A stretch of DNA of 42,985 nt, from positions 1 to 42,985 of the forward strand of contig JAJZLX010000155.1 in the NCBI GenBank assembly GCA_021850555.1, in the 5' to 3' direction. Positions 9,480 through 17,046 of the stretch are shown here, in pieces; positions within the stretch are counted from its first letter, which is position 1; every line of letters begins with the position of its first letter. Both the position numbers and the translations under genes were made by a program. This DNA comes from Pseudomonadota bacterium (GTDB taxonomy: Bacteria > Pseudomonadota > Gammaproteobacteria > Steroidobacterales > Steroidobacteraceae). Below the pieces are notes generated by a model. The model made no database searches, was not told the DNA's origin, and worked only from the letters and a program-made list of their open reading frames with translations.

Positions 9480-9839
9480 ATGTCTGAATCGAAGAGCAAA
9501 CCGGATCCTTCGCGCCGTGCCTTCCTGGCGAGCGCCGCCGTGGCTGCCTCCGCAGCGCTCGTGGGCGGGCTTCGACCCGTCACCGCGCGCGCCGCGGGCA
9601 GCAAGCTGCCCCACCTGAGCGATGCCAACGCGATGGCGAAATCCCTCGGCTACACGCCGAACCACAACAGCGTGAAGTCGGCGCAGTTTCCGACCTACAA
9701 GGCGGGCGAGCACTGCTCGCTGTGCCGCTTCTTCAAGGGGACGGCGGGAGAGAAAGCCGGTTATGCGGGCTGCCAGATCTATCCCGGGTATTCCGTGAAC
9801 GCCCAGGGGTGGTGCGCTTCCTTCAGCGCCCGGTCCTGA
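9480..9839 (+). CDS. High-potential iron-sulfur protein (HiPIP), Tat-exported
   Basis: A 119-residue periplasmic electron carrier with one [4Fe-4S] cluster cycling between +2 and +3 states. Cysteines 79, 82, 98 and 112 (EHCSLCRF, AGCQIYPGYSVN, GWCASF) reproduce the family spacing C-x2-C-x15-C-x13-C. The N-terminus has a twin-arginine signal, SRRAFLASAAVAAS, expected because the cluster is inserted before export. The ATG at 9480 follows an AGAGGAGA ribosome-binding site. HiPIPs serve as donors to terminal oxidases or photosynthetic centres; no such partner is in the window. Confidence 0.95.
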   Translation: MSESKSKPDPSRRAFLASAAVAASAALVGGLRPVTARAAGSKLPHLSDANAMAKSLGYTPNHNSVKSAQFPTYKAGEHCSLCRFFKGTAGEKAGYAGCQIYPGYSVNAQGWCASFSARS

Positions 9840-9846
9840 TTCGACG

Positions 9847-9896
9847 AGCGCCCGGAGACGCCCGGCCGCGCGCAGCGGGCGGGCCTCCCGGGCGCT
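9847..9896 (+). terminator. Terminator-like hairpin after the HiPIP gene
   Basis: AGCGCCCGG (9847-9855) pairs with CCGGGCGCT (9888-9896), enclosing a second stem GCCCG/CGGGC. It starts eight bases after the stop. No T tract follows, so it may only stabilise the 3' end. Confidence 0.45.
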
Positions 9897-10025
9897 GAGC
9901 TGCGGGGTGTCCCCCGATGGCCGCAGCAGTCTCGATCCGTACCCGCCCGTGGGGTGGGGGCGGGGACTCCTGTCCGTCCTCTCCTGCGTGCGTGCGCGGG
10001 CTGATTCGAGACAGGGAGCGTAACG

Positions 10026-11000
10026 GTGGTTTCCCCCCGGGACTCGACAATGGAGAAAACGGGAACGGCGCCGGTCGAGGCGGCTTCACGGAGGGAGGAC
10101 TCCCTGCCGGATTGCGCGCAGGCCCGAGGACGGAAGGCGGCATTCACGGCGCTCGCGTTGCTTGCCCTCATCTGGGGCTACAACTGGGTGGTGATGAAAG
10201 TTGCCTTGTCGTACGCGCCCCCTGTCGCCTTCGGCGCACTTCGCGCGGGAAGCGCGGCCGCATTCCTGTTTGCCTTCCTTGCGGCGTGCGGCAAGTCGCT
10301 GCGCATGCCCGTGAGTCCGCGGCGCCTGGTGGCGCTCGCGCTGTCTCAGACCACGGGCTTTGTCGGCCTGATGACCTGCGCGCTCTCTCTGGGCGATGCG
10401 GGCAGAACGGCGATCCTCGTCTACACGATGCCGTTCTGGGTGTTGCTTCTGGCCGCGCCCGTCCTCGGTGAGAGAATCACACGGGGCAAGGCATTGGCAG
10501 GGGCGTGCGGCTTTCTCGGGATAGTCATGATCTTCTCTCCGTGGACGATGCACGGGGACCTCTCCGGCATGGCGCTCGCCACCGGTGCCGGCCTCGATTG
10601 GGCCGTCGCGGTGATGATCGCGAAGTCCATGCGGGTGCATGGAATCTGGGCGCTGCTCAGCTTGAATGCCTGGCAGGCCTTGATCGGCTGCATCCCGCTC
10701 GGCCTCCTGGCGTTCGTCGTCCACGCGCATCCAATCCATTGGACTGCGGCATTCATTGTTGCGCTTCTCTACAGCGTGGTGTTCGGGACCGGCATTGCGT
10801 GGTTTCTGTGGCTGTTCGTGCTCTCGCGCCTGTCGGCGAGCCTCTCCGGATTGGCGGCTCTCGCCATCCCCGTGGTCGGCATCCTCGCGGACTGGGCGCA
10901 GCTTGGCGCCCGCCCGGGCCTTTGGGAAAGCCTGGGGGCCATGATGCTGATTTTCGGCCTGAGCGTGATCGCCTGGGCTCAGCGCCGCAGCCTCGCATAG
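10026..11000 (+). CDS. DMT-superfamily (EamA-type) permease
   Basis: A membrane protein of 324 residues from the GTG at 10026 (GGGAG at 10016-10020 upstream) or 316 from the ATG at 10050. It has about ten hydrophobic segments in two repeats: the first opens ALALLALIWGYNWVVMKVAL, the second near SGMALATGAGLDWAVAVMIA. This inverted EamA repeat is found in drug/metabolite exporters such as RhaT-, YdcZ- or YedA-like carriers. GERITRGKALAGACGFLGI, at the end of the first repeat, is a common signature. The soluble N-terminal 38 residues are polar and unremarkable. The substrate cannot be told from sequence. Confidence 0.9.
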   Translation: MVSPRDSTMEKTGTAPVEAASRREDSLPDCAQARGRKAAFTALALLALIWGYNWVVMKVALSYAPPVAFGALRAGSAAAFLFAFLAACGKSLRMPVSPRRLVALALSQTTGFVGLMTCALSLGDAGRTAILVYTMPFWVLLLAAPVLGERITRGKALAGACGFLGIVMIFSPWTMHGDLSGMALATGAGLDWAVAVMIAKSMRVHGIWALLSLNAWQALIGCIPLGLLAFVVHAHPIHWTAAFIVALLYSVVFGTGIAWFLWLFVLSRLSASLSGLAALAIPVVGILADWAQLGARPGLWESLGAMMLIFGLSVIAWAQRRSLA

Positions 11001-11202
11001 GGCGCTGCGGTCCGTGGCTCGCGCAACCTGGTCACGCCCTGAAACCAACATCTCCCGATGCGATGGGCGCCTCAGGGCGTGAGATTTGCCGAAGTGGGCG
11101 CGCATGCAGCCGCTTGAGCGCGGCGCAAAGCCGGTGTCAGCGGCAAGGGACTCTGGCGTCCGATCAGGAAGTGCGGACAGGCGGGCGGGACGCGCGATCG
11201 GC

Positions 11203-13104
11203 TCACGCGGCGAGCAATTCCCGTACGAGCCCGAGGAAGACCTCCGCTTGCACGGGCTTGCTCACGACTCTCAGGTCCGGGTCGGGCTCGATGGCCTTGA
11301 TCGCCGAGGAGGTATCGCCCGTGATCAACACCGCCTTGACGCGCGTGTTCAGGATTTCCCGCAGGCTCAGGATGACCTGCACGCCGGTCTCGCCGGGTCC
11401 CAGGTGATAATCGGTGACCACCAGCGCGATGCTGCGGTCCTCGCGCGCCCTCTGCAGCGCCTCGAGCGAGGATGCGGCGGCGGTCACGGCGTAGCCCTCC
11501 GCCTTCAAGAGCATCCGGGTGGCGAGGCGCACCTCCGGATCGTCCTCGACCAACAGGATCTGCGCGGCCGCGGTGGCGCCGGGGCGCGCCGGGGCCGGCG
11601 GGGGTTGCGCCTGCGAGGCCGCGGCTGGCCTTGTGCCCTGGCGCAGCCGCAATGAGAAGGTCGAGCCCCGGCCGACCTCCGAGCGGACACCGAGCTCGAG
11701 ATCGAGCAGCCGAGCGAGCCGGCGCACGATGCTCAAGCCGAGTCCGTAGCCCTCTCGTGTGCTGTTGCTCGGCACGCTGACCTGATGGAACTCCGCGCCG
11801 AGCAGGCCGATCTGGTCCCGGGGTATTCCGACACCGGAGTCGATGATCTCGATGTGGACCCACGGCGGATCCTCCGTGGCGCGCAGCCGCACCCAGCCCT
11901 CACGGGTATACTTGATGGCGTTCGAGACGAGATTCCTCAGGATCTGCTCGACGAGCGAGGGGTCGCTGTGCGCCCAGGCCTCGCACGCCTCGACGTGAAG
12001 CGCCAGGCCCTTGTTCGCCGCCACGCTGCGAAACTCCCTCGCCAGGGCATCGAGCACCGCGGACAAGGAGAAATCGGCCGGCTCGGGCTTGATGGCGCCG
12101 GACTCGAGCTTGCTGATGTCGAGCAGCGCGTTGAGCAGCCGGCTCATCGCTCCAATGGCCTCGTGCTGCTGGCGCAAGGCATCCGTGGCGTCCGGGTCCC
12201 GGGCCGTGCGGCGCAAGGCGCCGTTCAGCAGCGAGACCGCCTGCAGGGGCTGGCGCAGATCATGGCTTGCCGTTGCGAGAAAGCGTCCCTTGGCGCGCTC
12301 GGCTTGCCGGGCCTCCTCCTGAGCCGCCCGCGCAAGCTCGGTGGCTTGCGCCAGCTCTAGGTTGCGCTGCTCCAGCGCGCGATTGGCTTGTGCGAGGTCC
12401 TCCGCGTGCTGCGAGAGCTGGCGTTGCAGCCGCAGTCCCTTGCGGTAATTGAGCCTGGCGAGGACCAGGCCGGAGAGCATCAGAAGGGATGCGAGAAGCA
12501 TCGAGGCCATCGAGATGCGCTCGATCATCCGGTCCTGTGCGGCGAGCGTCGCCAGTCGTTGCGAGAGCAGCCTGTCCTCCGTGGCGGTGAGCGCATCGAT
12601 CCTGATCTCGATCGACCCCATCTCGTGCAGGCCGGCGTTCGTCTCCACGATCTTCTGCGCGGCGCTCAGGCCGCCGCTCCTGTAGGCCGACAGTGTGCTT
12701 TGCAGCTCATGCAGCTTCAGGTCGATCTGCCCGGCGAGCCCGGGAAGCTGTCGCTGTTGATCGGGATCATCGGTTGTCAGCCGTGTGAGGCTCGCCATGA
12801 AGCGGGGCACACCGGCGATCGCCGCCCGATAGGGCTCGAGGTAAGCCTTCTGGCCGGTGAGCAGATAGCCGCGCTGTCCACGCTCGGCATCCTGCAGCGC
12901 GCTGCGCAGCGACTGGGCCGTCATGATCACCTGGAAGCTGTGACCGGCGAGCTTCTGGCCGAGGTCAGCGTGGGGGAGGCGGCTGAGCGCCTCGTAGCCG
13001 AGCATCCCGATCAATCCGAGGAAGGGCACGACGATGAGGACCAAGGCCGGCCAGAGGCGCCAGCGATCGTCGGAGGATTTCCACCGCAGATGTGAAAGCA
13101 TCAA
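11203..13104 (-). CDS. Hybrid sensor histidine kinase with CHASE3 and receiver domains
   Basis: A 633-residue inner-membrane kinase. A first membrane helix (about 19-38) and a second (about 199-217) bracket a periplasmic helical CHASE3-type sensor containing DAERGQRGYLLTG. A coiled coil (225-270) leads to the HisKA box with phospho-acceptor H281 (ATASHDLRQPLQ). The ATPase domain has the N box LVSNAIKY, IIDSGVGIP, and GYGLGLSIVRRLA. A Pro/Ala linker joins a C-terminal receiver with ILLVEDDPEVR and the acceptor Asp in VVTDYHL. HDLRQPL-type boxes are common in a hybrid-kinase family with a terminal receiver. Its partner is not adjacent, so the output is unknown. Confidence 0.94.
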   Translation of the reverse strand: MMLSHLRWKSSDDRWRLWPALVLIVVPFLGLIGMLGYEALSRLPHADLGQKLAGHSFQVIMTAQSLRSALQDAERGQRGYLLTGQKAYLEPYRAAIAGVPRFMASLTRLTTDDPDQQRQLPGLAGQIDLKLHELQSTLSAYRSGGLSAAQKIVETNAGLHEMGSIEIRIDALTATEDRLLSQRLATLAAQDRMIERISMASMLLASLLMLSGLVLARLNYRKGLRLQRQLSQHAEDLAQANRALEQRNLELAQATELARAAQEEARQAERAKGRFLATASHDLRQPLQAVSLLNGALRRTARDPDATDALRQQHEAIGAMSRLLNALLDISKLESGAIKPEPADFSLSAVLDALAREFRSVAANKGLALHVEACEAWAHSDPSLVEQILRNLVSNAIKYTREGWVRLRATEDPPWVHIEIIDSGVGIPRDQIGLLGAEFHQVSVPSNSTREGYGLGLSIVRRLARLLDLELGVRSEVGRGSTFSLRLRQGTRPAAASQAQPPPAPARPGATAAAQILLVEDDPEVRLATRMLLKAEGYAVTAAASSLEALQRAREDRSIALVVTDYHLGPGETGVQVILSLREILNTRVKAVLITGDTSSAIKAIEPDPDLRVVSKPVQAEVFLGLVRELLAA

Positions 13105-13456
13105 TCCGCCACCCGCCGTGCCGGTTTCGACCGGTTCGCCGTCTGCGAGAGCCGGGCCATACGGATCGCTTCTCGCAAATGTCCGAGGGCGGGCGTATTG
13201 TGGAAACTACGTATTGACTTCGAGAAAATGCCCCCGCAGCGGCTTTTCGGCCCCGCGGGACGGCCTCACCGGATGAGCGGCGCGGGAGGCGGTCGCCTCC
13301 TGGTCGGCTGCTGCGACGCTACCCTCGCCGAACGGCGATGTCCTGGCCTGGCAAGCGTACAGTCCGGAAACATGTTTCGGAAGTGATGCACCCGGCGACG
13401 GATCCCGAGTTTTCGTTTTTCTTCGCAAATCATGCGCTTGCACGGTTGCGCCTCGG
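13105..13456. other. No recognisable gene
   Basis: About 350 bases between the divergent kinase gene and the sigma-54 promoter. Less GC-rich in parts (AACTACGTATTGACTTCGAG near 13203); likely holds the kinase promoter and possible upstream activator sites for the sigma-54 promoter, but no clear repeat is visible. Confidence 0.45.
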
Positions 13457-13472
13457 TGGCACGGTCATTGCT
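13457..13472 (+). promoter_or_regulatory. Sigma-54 (RpoN) promoter of the amyloid-like locus
   Basis: TGGCACGGTCATTGCT is an exact match to the sigma-54 core TGGCACG-N4-TTGCW, with GG at 13458-13459 and GC at 13470-13471, ten bases apart as required. Transcription would start near 13483, about 90 bases before the ATG at 13572. The nearby sigma-54 activator (18131-19489) is the obvious candidate to act here. Confidence 0.85.
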
Positions 13473-13571
13473 CCATCGAGCCTGCAGCCAGGAACCGGCG
13501 CCACGCACCGATAGAGTGGCCAGGCCGTGCAGCGCTGCGACTGAAAACCCAGTTAGCGGAGGAAACTCAAG

Positions 13572-14780
13572 ATGACGACCAATCGCTTCATTGCCATGGC
13601 GGTGGCCTTGGCGCTGGCGTCGGCGTCCGGACTGGCTATCGCCAGCAACGGGACCGGCACTTCCAATAACAACGGTACGGGCTCCCCGAACCAATCGCAG
13701 ACGGCTACATCAAACAAGACGAATACGAACAGTTACAACCCGGTGGTCACGCTGACGAAGAACGAGACGTCAACGGCTACGACAAACAACACAACGACAA
13801 ACACGACGACCGCGGACACGTGGAATACCACGGTTGCCGCAACGTCGAATCTGAGCGCGACGGTCTCCGGTAACACGGTGTACGGCATCGGCAACACCGC
13901 CTTGAACAGCGGCAATGCCAATGGCGCCGCGGGCGGCAGCGGCGGCCCGGGTGGCGCGGGCTACGGCGGAGCGAGCGGCAGTTCCGCCGCGAACACGAGC
14001 ACGAATGGCGGTACCGGCGCCCAAGGCGCGGTCGGTGCCTCCGGCGGCTCCGTGAGCGATGGGAACACGAGCAACGGCAGCGCCAGCAACGGCGGTGCGA
14101 CCGCGGGCAACGGCGGCTCCGGAGGCGACGCGGGCTTCGTTAAGACGATTGGCGGCGGCGGCGGCTCGGGCAGGGGAGGCGCGGCGCTCGGCGGTCTCAG
14201 TGCCGCCGCCGGTGGCGGCTCGGGCGGCGCAGGCCAGGCAACGGGCAGCGGCTCGAACGGCTCGAACGGCACGAACGGGACAACGGGCACGGGTGGCACA
14301 GGCGGTGCGGGCGGAAGCAGCGGCACCGGCGGCGGCTCGAGCGGCGGCAGCGGCACCGGTGGTGGCTCGGCCAACACGGTCGCCAGCACGACGACCGGTG
14401 GGGCGGGCGGCGCCGGAGGGACGGCGAGCAACGGTAGCGCCACGAACGGCAGTGCCTCGGCCACGCTCGGCAGCGCCGGCAACGGCGGCAACGGCGGCAA
14501 CGGCGGCAACGGCGGGGCGAGCACCGGAGGCACCCAGAACACGACCACCGGGACCGGCGGCGTGGGCAACGGTGCGGTGGGTGGCGCCGGCGGGGCCGGT
14601 GGCGCAGGCGGTGCAAACACCGTGACTGCCGGAACCTTCGACATGTCGAACAACATCAGCAACGCCTTCACCAACGGCGCGGGGGTCACGGTGGCGAGCC
14701 AGAACACTGGCATGTCGTCACTGGTCCAGCAAAGCGTCAACGTGCAGGCGAATCTGTCGTTGTCGGCGACAGGGCACTAG
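13572..14780 (+). CDS. Exported Gly/Ala/Asn/Thr-rich repetitive protein, candidate fibre subunit
   Basis: A 402-residue protein that starts with a Sec signal (MTTNRFIAMAVALALASASG, cleavage near AIA-SN). Residues 25-110 are Thr/Asn/Ser-rich, about 115-355 are glycine-rich with GG-x repeats, and the last 45 residues form a distinct non-repetitive end with QNTGMSSLVQ. There is no cysteine and few charged residues, so an extended, self-assembling structure such as an amyloid or fibrous adhesin is plausible. It is the first gene behind the sigma-54 promoter and precedes a second low-complexity protein and a C39 peptidase, an arrangement like fapB/fapC-fapD. No globular domain or enzyme motif is seen; the function is inferred from composition and context. 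Confidence 0.8.
   Translation: MTTNRFIAMAVALALASASGLAIASNGTGTSNNNGTGSPNQSQTATSNKTNTNSYNPVVTLTKNETSTATTNNTTTNTTTADTWNTTVAATSNLSATVSGNTVYGIGNTALNSGNANGAAGGSGGPGGAGYGGASGSSAANTSTNGGTGAQGAVGASGGSVSDGNTSNGSASNGGATAGNGGSGGDAGFVKTIGGGGGSGRGGAALGGLSAAAGGGSGGAGQATGSGSNGSNGTNGTTGTGGTGGAGGSSGTGGGSSGGSGTGGGSANTVASTTTGGAGGAGGTASNGSATNGSASATLGSAGNGGNGGNGGNGGASTGGTQNTTTGTGGVGNGAVGGAGGAGGAGGANTVTAGTFDMSNNISNAFTNGAGVTVASQNTGMSSLVQQSVNVQANLSLSATGH
14481..14516 (+). repeat. Tandem 9-base repeats in the glycine-rich gene
   Basis: Four head-to-tail units (AACGGCGGC three times and AACGGCGGG) encode Asn-Gly-Gly repeats. Such a run could change length by slippage and so alter the subunit. Confidence 0.85.
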
Positions 14781-14804
14781 CAGCAAAGACAACGGCCGGG
14801 GCGC

Positions 14805-14825
14805 GGCACGGGTCGGTACCGTGCC
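14805..14825 (+). promoter_or_regulatory. Hairpin between the two low-complexity protein genes
   Basis: GGCACGG (14805-14811) and CCGTGCC (14819-14825) form a perfect 7-bp stem with a 7-base loop, 24 bases after one stop and 26 before the next start. In fibre operons such hairpins can attenuate transcription or protect the upstream mRNA, giving more of the first subunit. That role is inferred. Confidence 0.5.
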
Positions 14826-14851
14826 CGCTCCGGACGTCGCGGGAGGCTGAT

Positions 14852-15367
14852 ATGAAACCGCGCAGTGCCTTGGCCGCTTTTCTGGTCACTGTGGGCGTAT
14901 TGAGCGCAGCTGCGGGTCAGGCCGCGGGTGCGAAAGCGCCGTCCGGCTCGCACGCTCAGGCGAGCCTCAAGGCCGCCCAGCCGCGCAAGGCGGGCGTGGC
15001 GCCGGCTGCTTCCGTGCAGGGCGGCGGGCGGGTGCGGGCGCGGCGAGGCGCCTCGGGAAGCTTGCGCGCGCGGCCGAAACGGGCGCTCGCGGCCAGCCGC
15101 CTGCAGGCCGAGGATCTGCTGAGCGCCGCGCTCATCAGCGACAAGGAGCTCGCCAAGGACCGGGGAGGAACGGAAACCAACAACACGAGCAACGCCACCG
15201 GCACGGTCGGCGGGAATGTCGCCTCGCAGCTCACGACCGGCTCGAACACGATCAGCCAGGGCTCGTTCTCGAACTCCTCCGGGATTCCGATCGTCATTCA
15301 GAATACCGGTAACAACGTGCTCATACAGAACTCCACGATCCTCAATCTGCAGCTGACGAAACCCTAG
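14852..15367 (+). CDS. Exported protein with double-glycine site and Asn/Thr/Gln-rich end
   Basis: A 171-residue protein from an ATG after GGGAGG (14841-14846). It has a Sec signal (about 1-27, ending QAAGA), then a basic Ala/Arg-rich stretch (30-90), then ISDKELAKDRGG (95-106), which fits the leader site LSxxELxxIxGG used by C39 peptidases except for D instead of I. The following 65 residues are rich in Asn, Thr, Ser and Gln and end with IQNTGNNVLIQNSTILNLQL. This tail resembles the end of the upstream protein. Cleavage after GG by the next gene's product would release a short amyloid-like peptide from its basic leader. Cotranscribed with its neighbours; no known family was recognised with certainty. 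Confidence 0.78.
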   Translation: MKPRSALAAFLVTVGVLSAAAGQAAGAKAPSGSHAQASLKAAQPRKAGVAPAASVQGGGRVRARRGASGSLRARPKRALAASRLQAEDLLSAALISDKELAKDRGGTETNNTSNATGTVGGNVASQLTTGSNTISQGSFSNSSGIPIVIQNTGNNVLIQNSTILNLQLTKP

Positions 15368-15379
15368 CGGAGCGCCGTG

Positions 15380-16081
15380 ATGAAGCGAGTCTTCGGTGTC
15401 CTGCTGCTGTGGGTCCTGGCGCAGACGGCGGGGGTTGCGTGCGCCTGGGGCGGGGTGGTCCAGGTGAGCGCGCTCGAGTCGTATTCGGTTCCGGTGCGCA
15501 CGCTTCAGGAGATGAGGTACCAGTGGGCTTTTCGCCGGACCATCCATCAGCACTACGACTTCAGCTGCGGCTCGGCGGCCATAGCAACACTGCTCACGTT
15601 CCAGTACGGCCGCCCCACCACCGAGATGCAGGTGTTCAGGGCGATGTATGCGGCCGGTGACCAGAAGCTGATCCGTGAGGAGGGCTTTTCCCTGCTCGAC
15701 ATGAAGCGTTATCTGCAGAGCCTGGGCTATACGGCCGACGGTGTGCGGGTGCCGCTCAACACCCTCATCAAAGTCGGGGTTCCCGCGATTGCGCTCATCA
15801 CGGATCAGGGCTACAGGCATTTCGTCGTGGTCAAGGGTGCCGATGCGACCCAGGTCGTGATCGGAGACCCGGCGCTCGGCCGGCGCGTGATGTCGCGGCG
15901 GGCGTTCGAGAAGGTGCGGGTCGGGAATCTCTTCTTCGTCATCCGCAGCGATCTGAATCAGGCCCGATTCAACCTGCCCGCGGATTGGAAGAGCGAGACC
16001 CCGCCGCCGCTGCGCGTGGCCCTGCAGCAGAATTCCCTAGCGATGGAATTCCTCGAAATCCCCAATGCAAGTGTCTTCTGA
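15380..16081 (+). CDS. Periplasmic C39-family cysteine peptidase, FapD-like
   Basis: A 233-residue papain-like protease with a Sec signal (1-22). The C39 core follows: catalytic Cys63 in DFSCGSAAIATLL, His147 in GYRHFVVVKG and Asp163 in VIGDPALGRR. It carries no ABC-transporter or membrane domain, unlike bacteriocin-exporting C39 proteins, and so resembles FapD, the C39 protein of the Pseudomonas Fap amyloid operon. The likely substrates are the two double-glycine-bearing exported proteins encoded on either side. The ATG at 15380 was preferred over the GTG three bases earlier. It begins 12 bases after the preceding stop and ends 16 before the next start, so it is within one operon. Confidence 0.88.
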   Translation: MKRVFGVLLLWVLAQTAGVACAWGGVVQVSALESYSVPVRTLQEMRYQWAFRRTIHQHYDFSCGSAAIATLLTFQYGRPTTEMQVFRAMYAAGDQKLIREEGFSLLDMKRYLQSLGYTADGVRVPLNTLIKVGVPAIALITDQGYRHFVVVKGADATQVVIGDPALGRRVMSRRAFEKVRVGNLFFVIRSDLNQARFNLPADWKSETPPPLRVALQQNSLAMEFLEIPNASVF

Positions 16082-16097
16082 GCGACGGGAGATCCAG

Positions 16098-17030
16098 ATG
16101 AAAACGCTCAAGCCACTGATGCTCGGCCTCTGTCTCAGCGCAGCCGGTCCGGCGATCGCCGCCCCGCCGAGCCTCCTCACGGTGAGGCACGCGGTGGCCT
16201 CATGGCCAGCGGTGCCGGATGCCGTCCTCAGCCGCCTTCGCGGGGGCATCGACCTGAGCAACCTCGTTGCCTATTTTGCGATCGAGCGCGTCGTCGAGGT
16301 GAACGGCCAGGTGGTGGCTGAGGCGCAGATCGTGATCTCCAATCTCGATCGCCTGGCTTCGGGCGGCCTTCCGACAATCACCGTGTCCGGACCGCTTGCC
16401 CAGGTGGTCCAGATCATGAATGCAGGGCAGATCCCGGGGGCCGCCCCTGCCGTCCCTGCCGTCCTTGCCGCCACCGGTGCCCCGTCGCCCCCTGCGGCGC
16501 CTGTGTCCGGGCAAGCGCCGGCCGCTTCGGTGAGCGCCGCACCCTCGCCGACTCCCGCCGCAGCGGATACGAGCGGCAAGATTTCATCGAGCGGGACGCA
16601 GAGTGGGTCCATGGCTCAGTTCGGCAGCGCGCTCGCGAGCGCCGTCGCAGCGGCGGCGAGTGCGACCTCCGCAACGGGTGCGGGTAACGCGACCGCTGGG
16701 GCACCGTCCGCCTCTGCGGCGACGCTCGCGAGCGCCCAGCCGGCGGCGCAGCCGGCCCCTGCCGCCGCGGCTGATCCGGCCACGAGCCCGGCAATCGTTC
16801 CGGCGCAGACGCCGGCGCACGTATCGGGCGGTATCGCGACGCCGGTCATCGTGGTGAGCAACCTGCCGAACGCCACCGCCATCACGACTGCCGTGCAGAA
16901 TGACGTTCGTGCGACGGCGATTCAGACGCAGACGACGATCACAGCGACCTTGAACAGTCTGGGGGCTGTCAACGGCCTTGCGCTCGCCAGCGCGATTCAA
17001 TCGCAGGTGGCGAGCTCCGTCGGACATTGA
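16098..17030 (+). CDS. Exported Ala/Pro/Ser-rich protein with double-glycine site
   Basis: From the ATG at 16098 (GGGAG at 16088-16092) the product is 310 residues. A Sec signal (1-22, ending AIAA) is followed by a short leader ending VLSRLRGG (43-50), which has the L, L and GG spacing of C39 cleavage sites. The next 60 residues (IDLSNLVAYFAIERVVEVNG and on) look folded, with beta-strand pattern. Residues 110-250 are an Ala/Pro/Ser/Thr-rich linker, and the end carries VQNDVRATAIQ, matching the C-terminal motif of the other two exported proteins. It is the last gene of the operon and converges on the barrel gene 16 bases away. Its role may be fibre nucleator or anchor; that is inference. Confidence 0.78.
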   Translation: MKTLKPLMLGLCLSAAGPAIAAPPSLLTVRHAVASWPAVPDAVLSRLRGGIDLSNLVAYFAIERVVEVNGQVVAEAQIVISNLDRLASGGLPTITVSGPLAQVVQIMNAGQIPGAAPAVPAVLAATGAPSPPAAPVSGQAPAASVSAAPSPTPAAADTSGKISSSGTQSGSMAQFGSALASAVAAAASATSATGAGNATAGAPSASAATLASAQPAAQPAPAAAADPATSPAIVPAQTPAHVSGGIATPVIVVSNLPNATAITTAVQNDVRATAIQTQTTITATLNSLGAVNGLALASAIQSQVASSVGH

Positions 17031-17046
17031 GTCACGGGATATCCGG

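Noticed and set aside
13961..14740. Long Pro/Ala/Val-rich minus-strand frame opposite the glycine-rich gene
   Set aside because: It is the complement of GGC/GCC-rich repeat codons and has no start signals or motif; the plus frame has a Sec signal and sigma-54 promoter.
13572..14780. CRISPR-like or PE-PGRS-like reading of the glycine-rich repeats
   Set aside because: The repeats are coding, short and without spacers. PE-PGRS proteins are mycobacterial and have a PE domain that is absent here.
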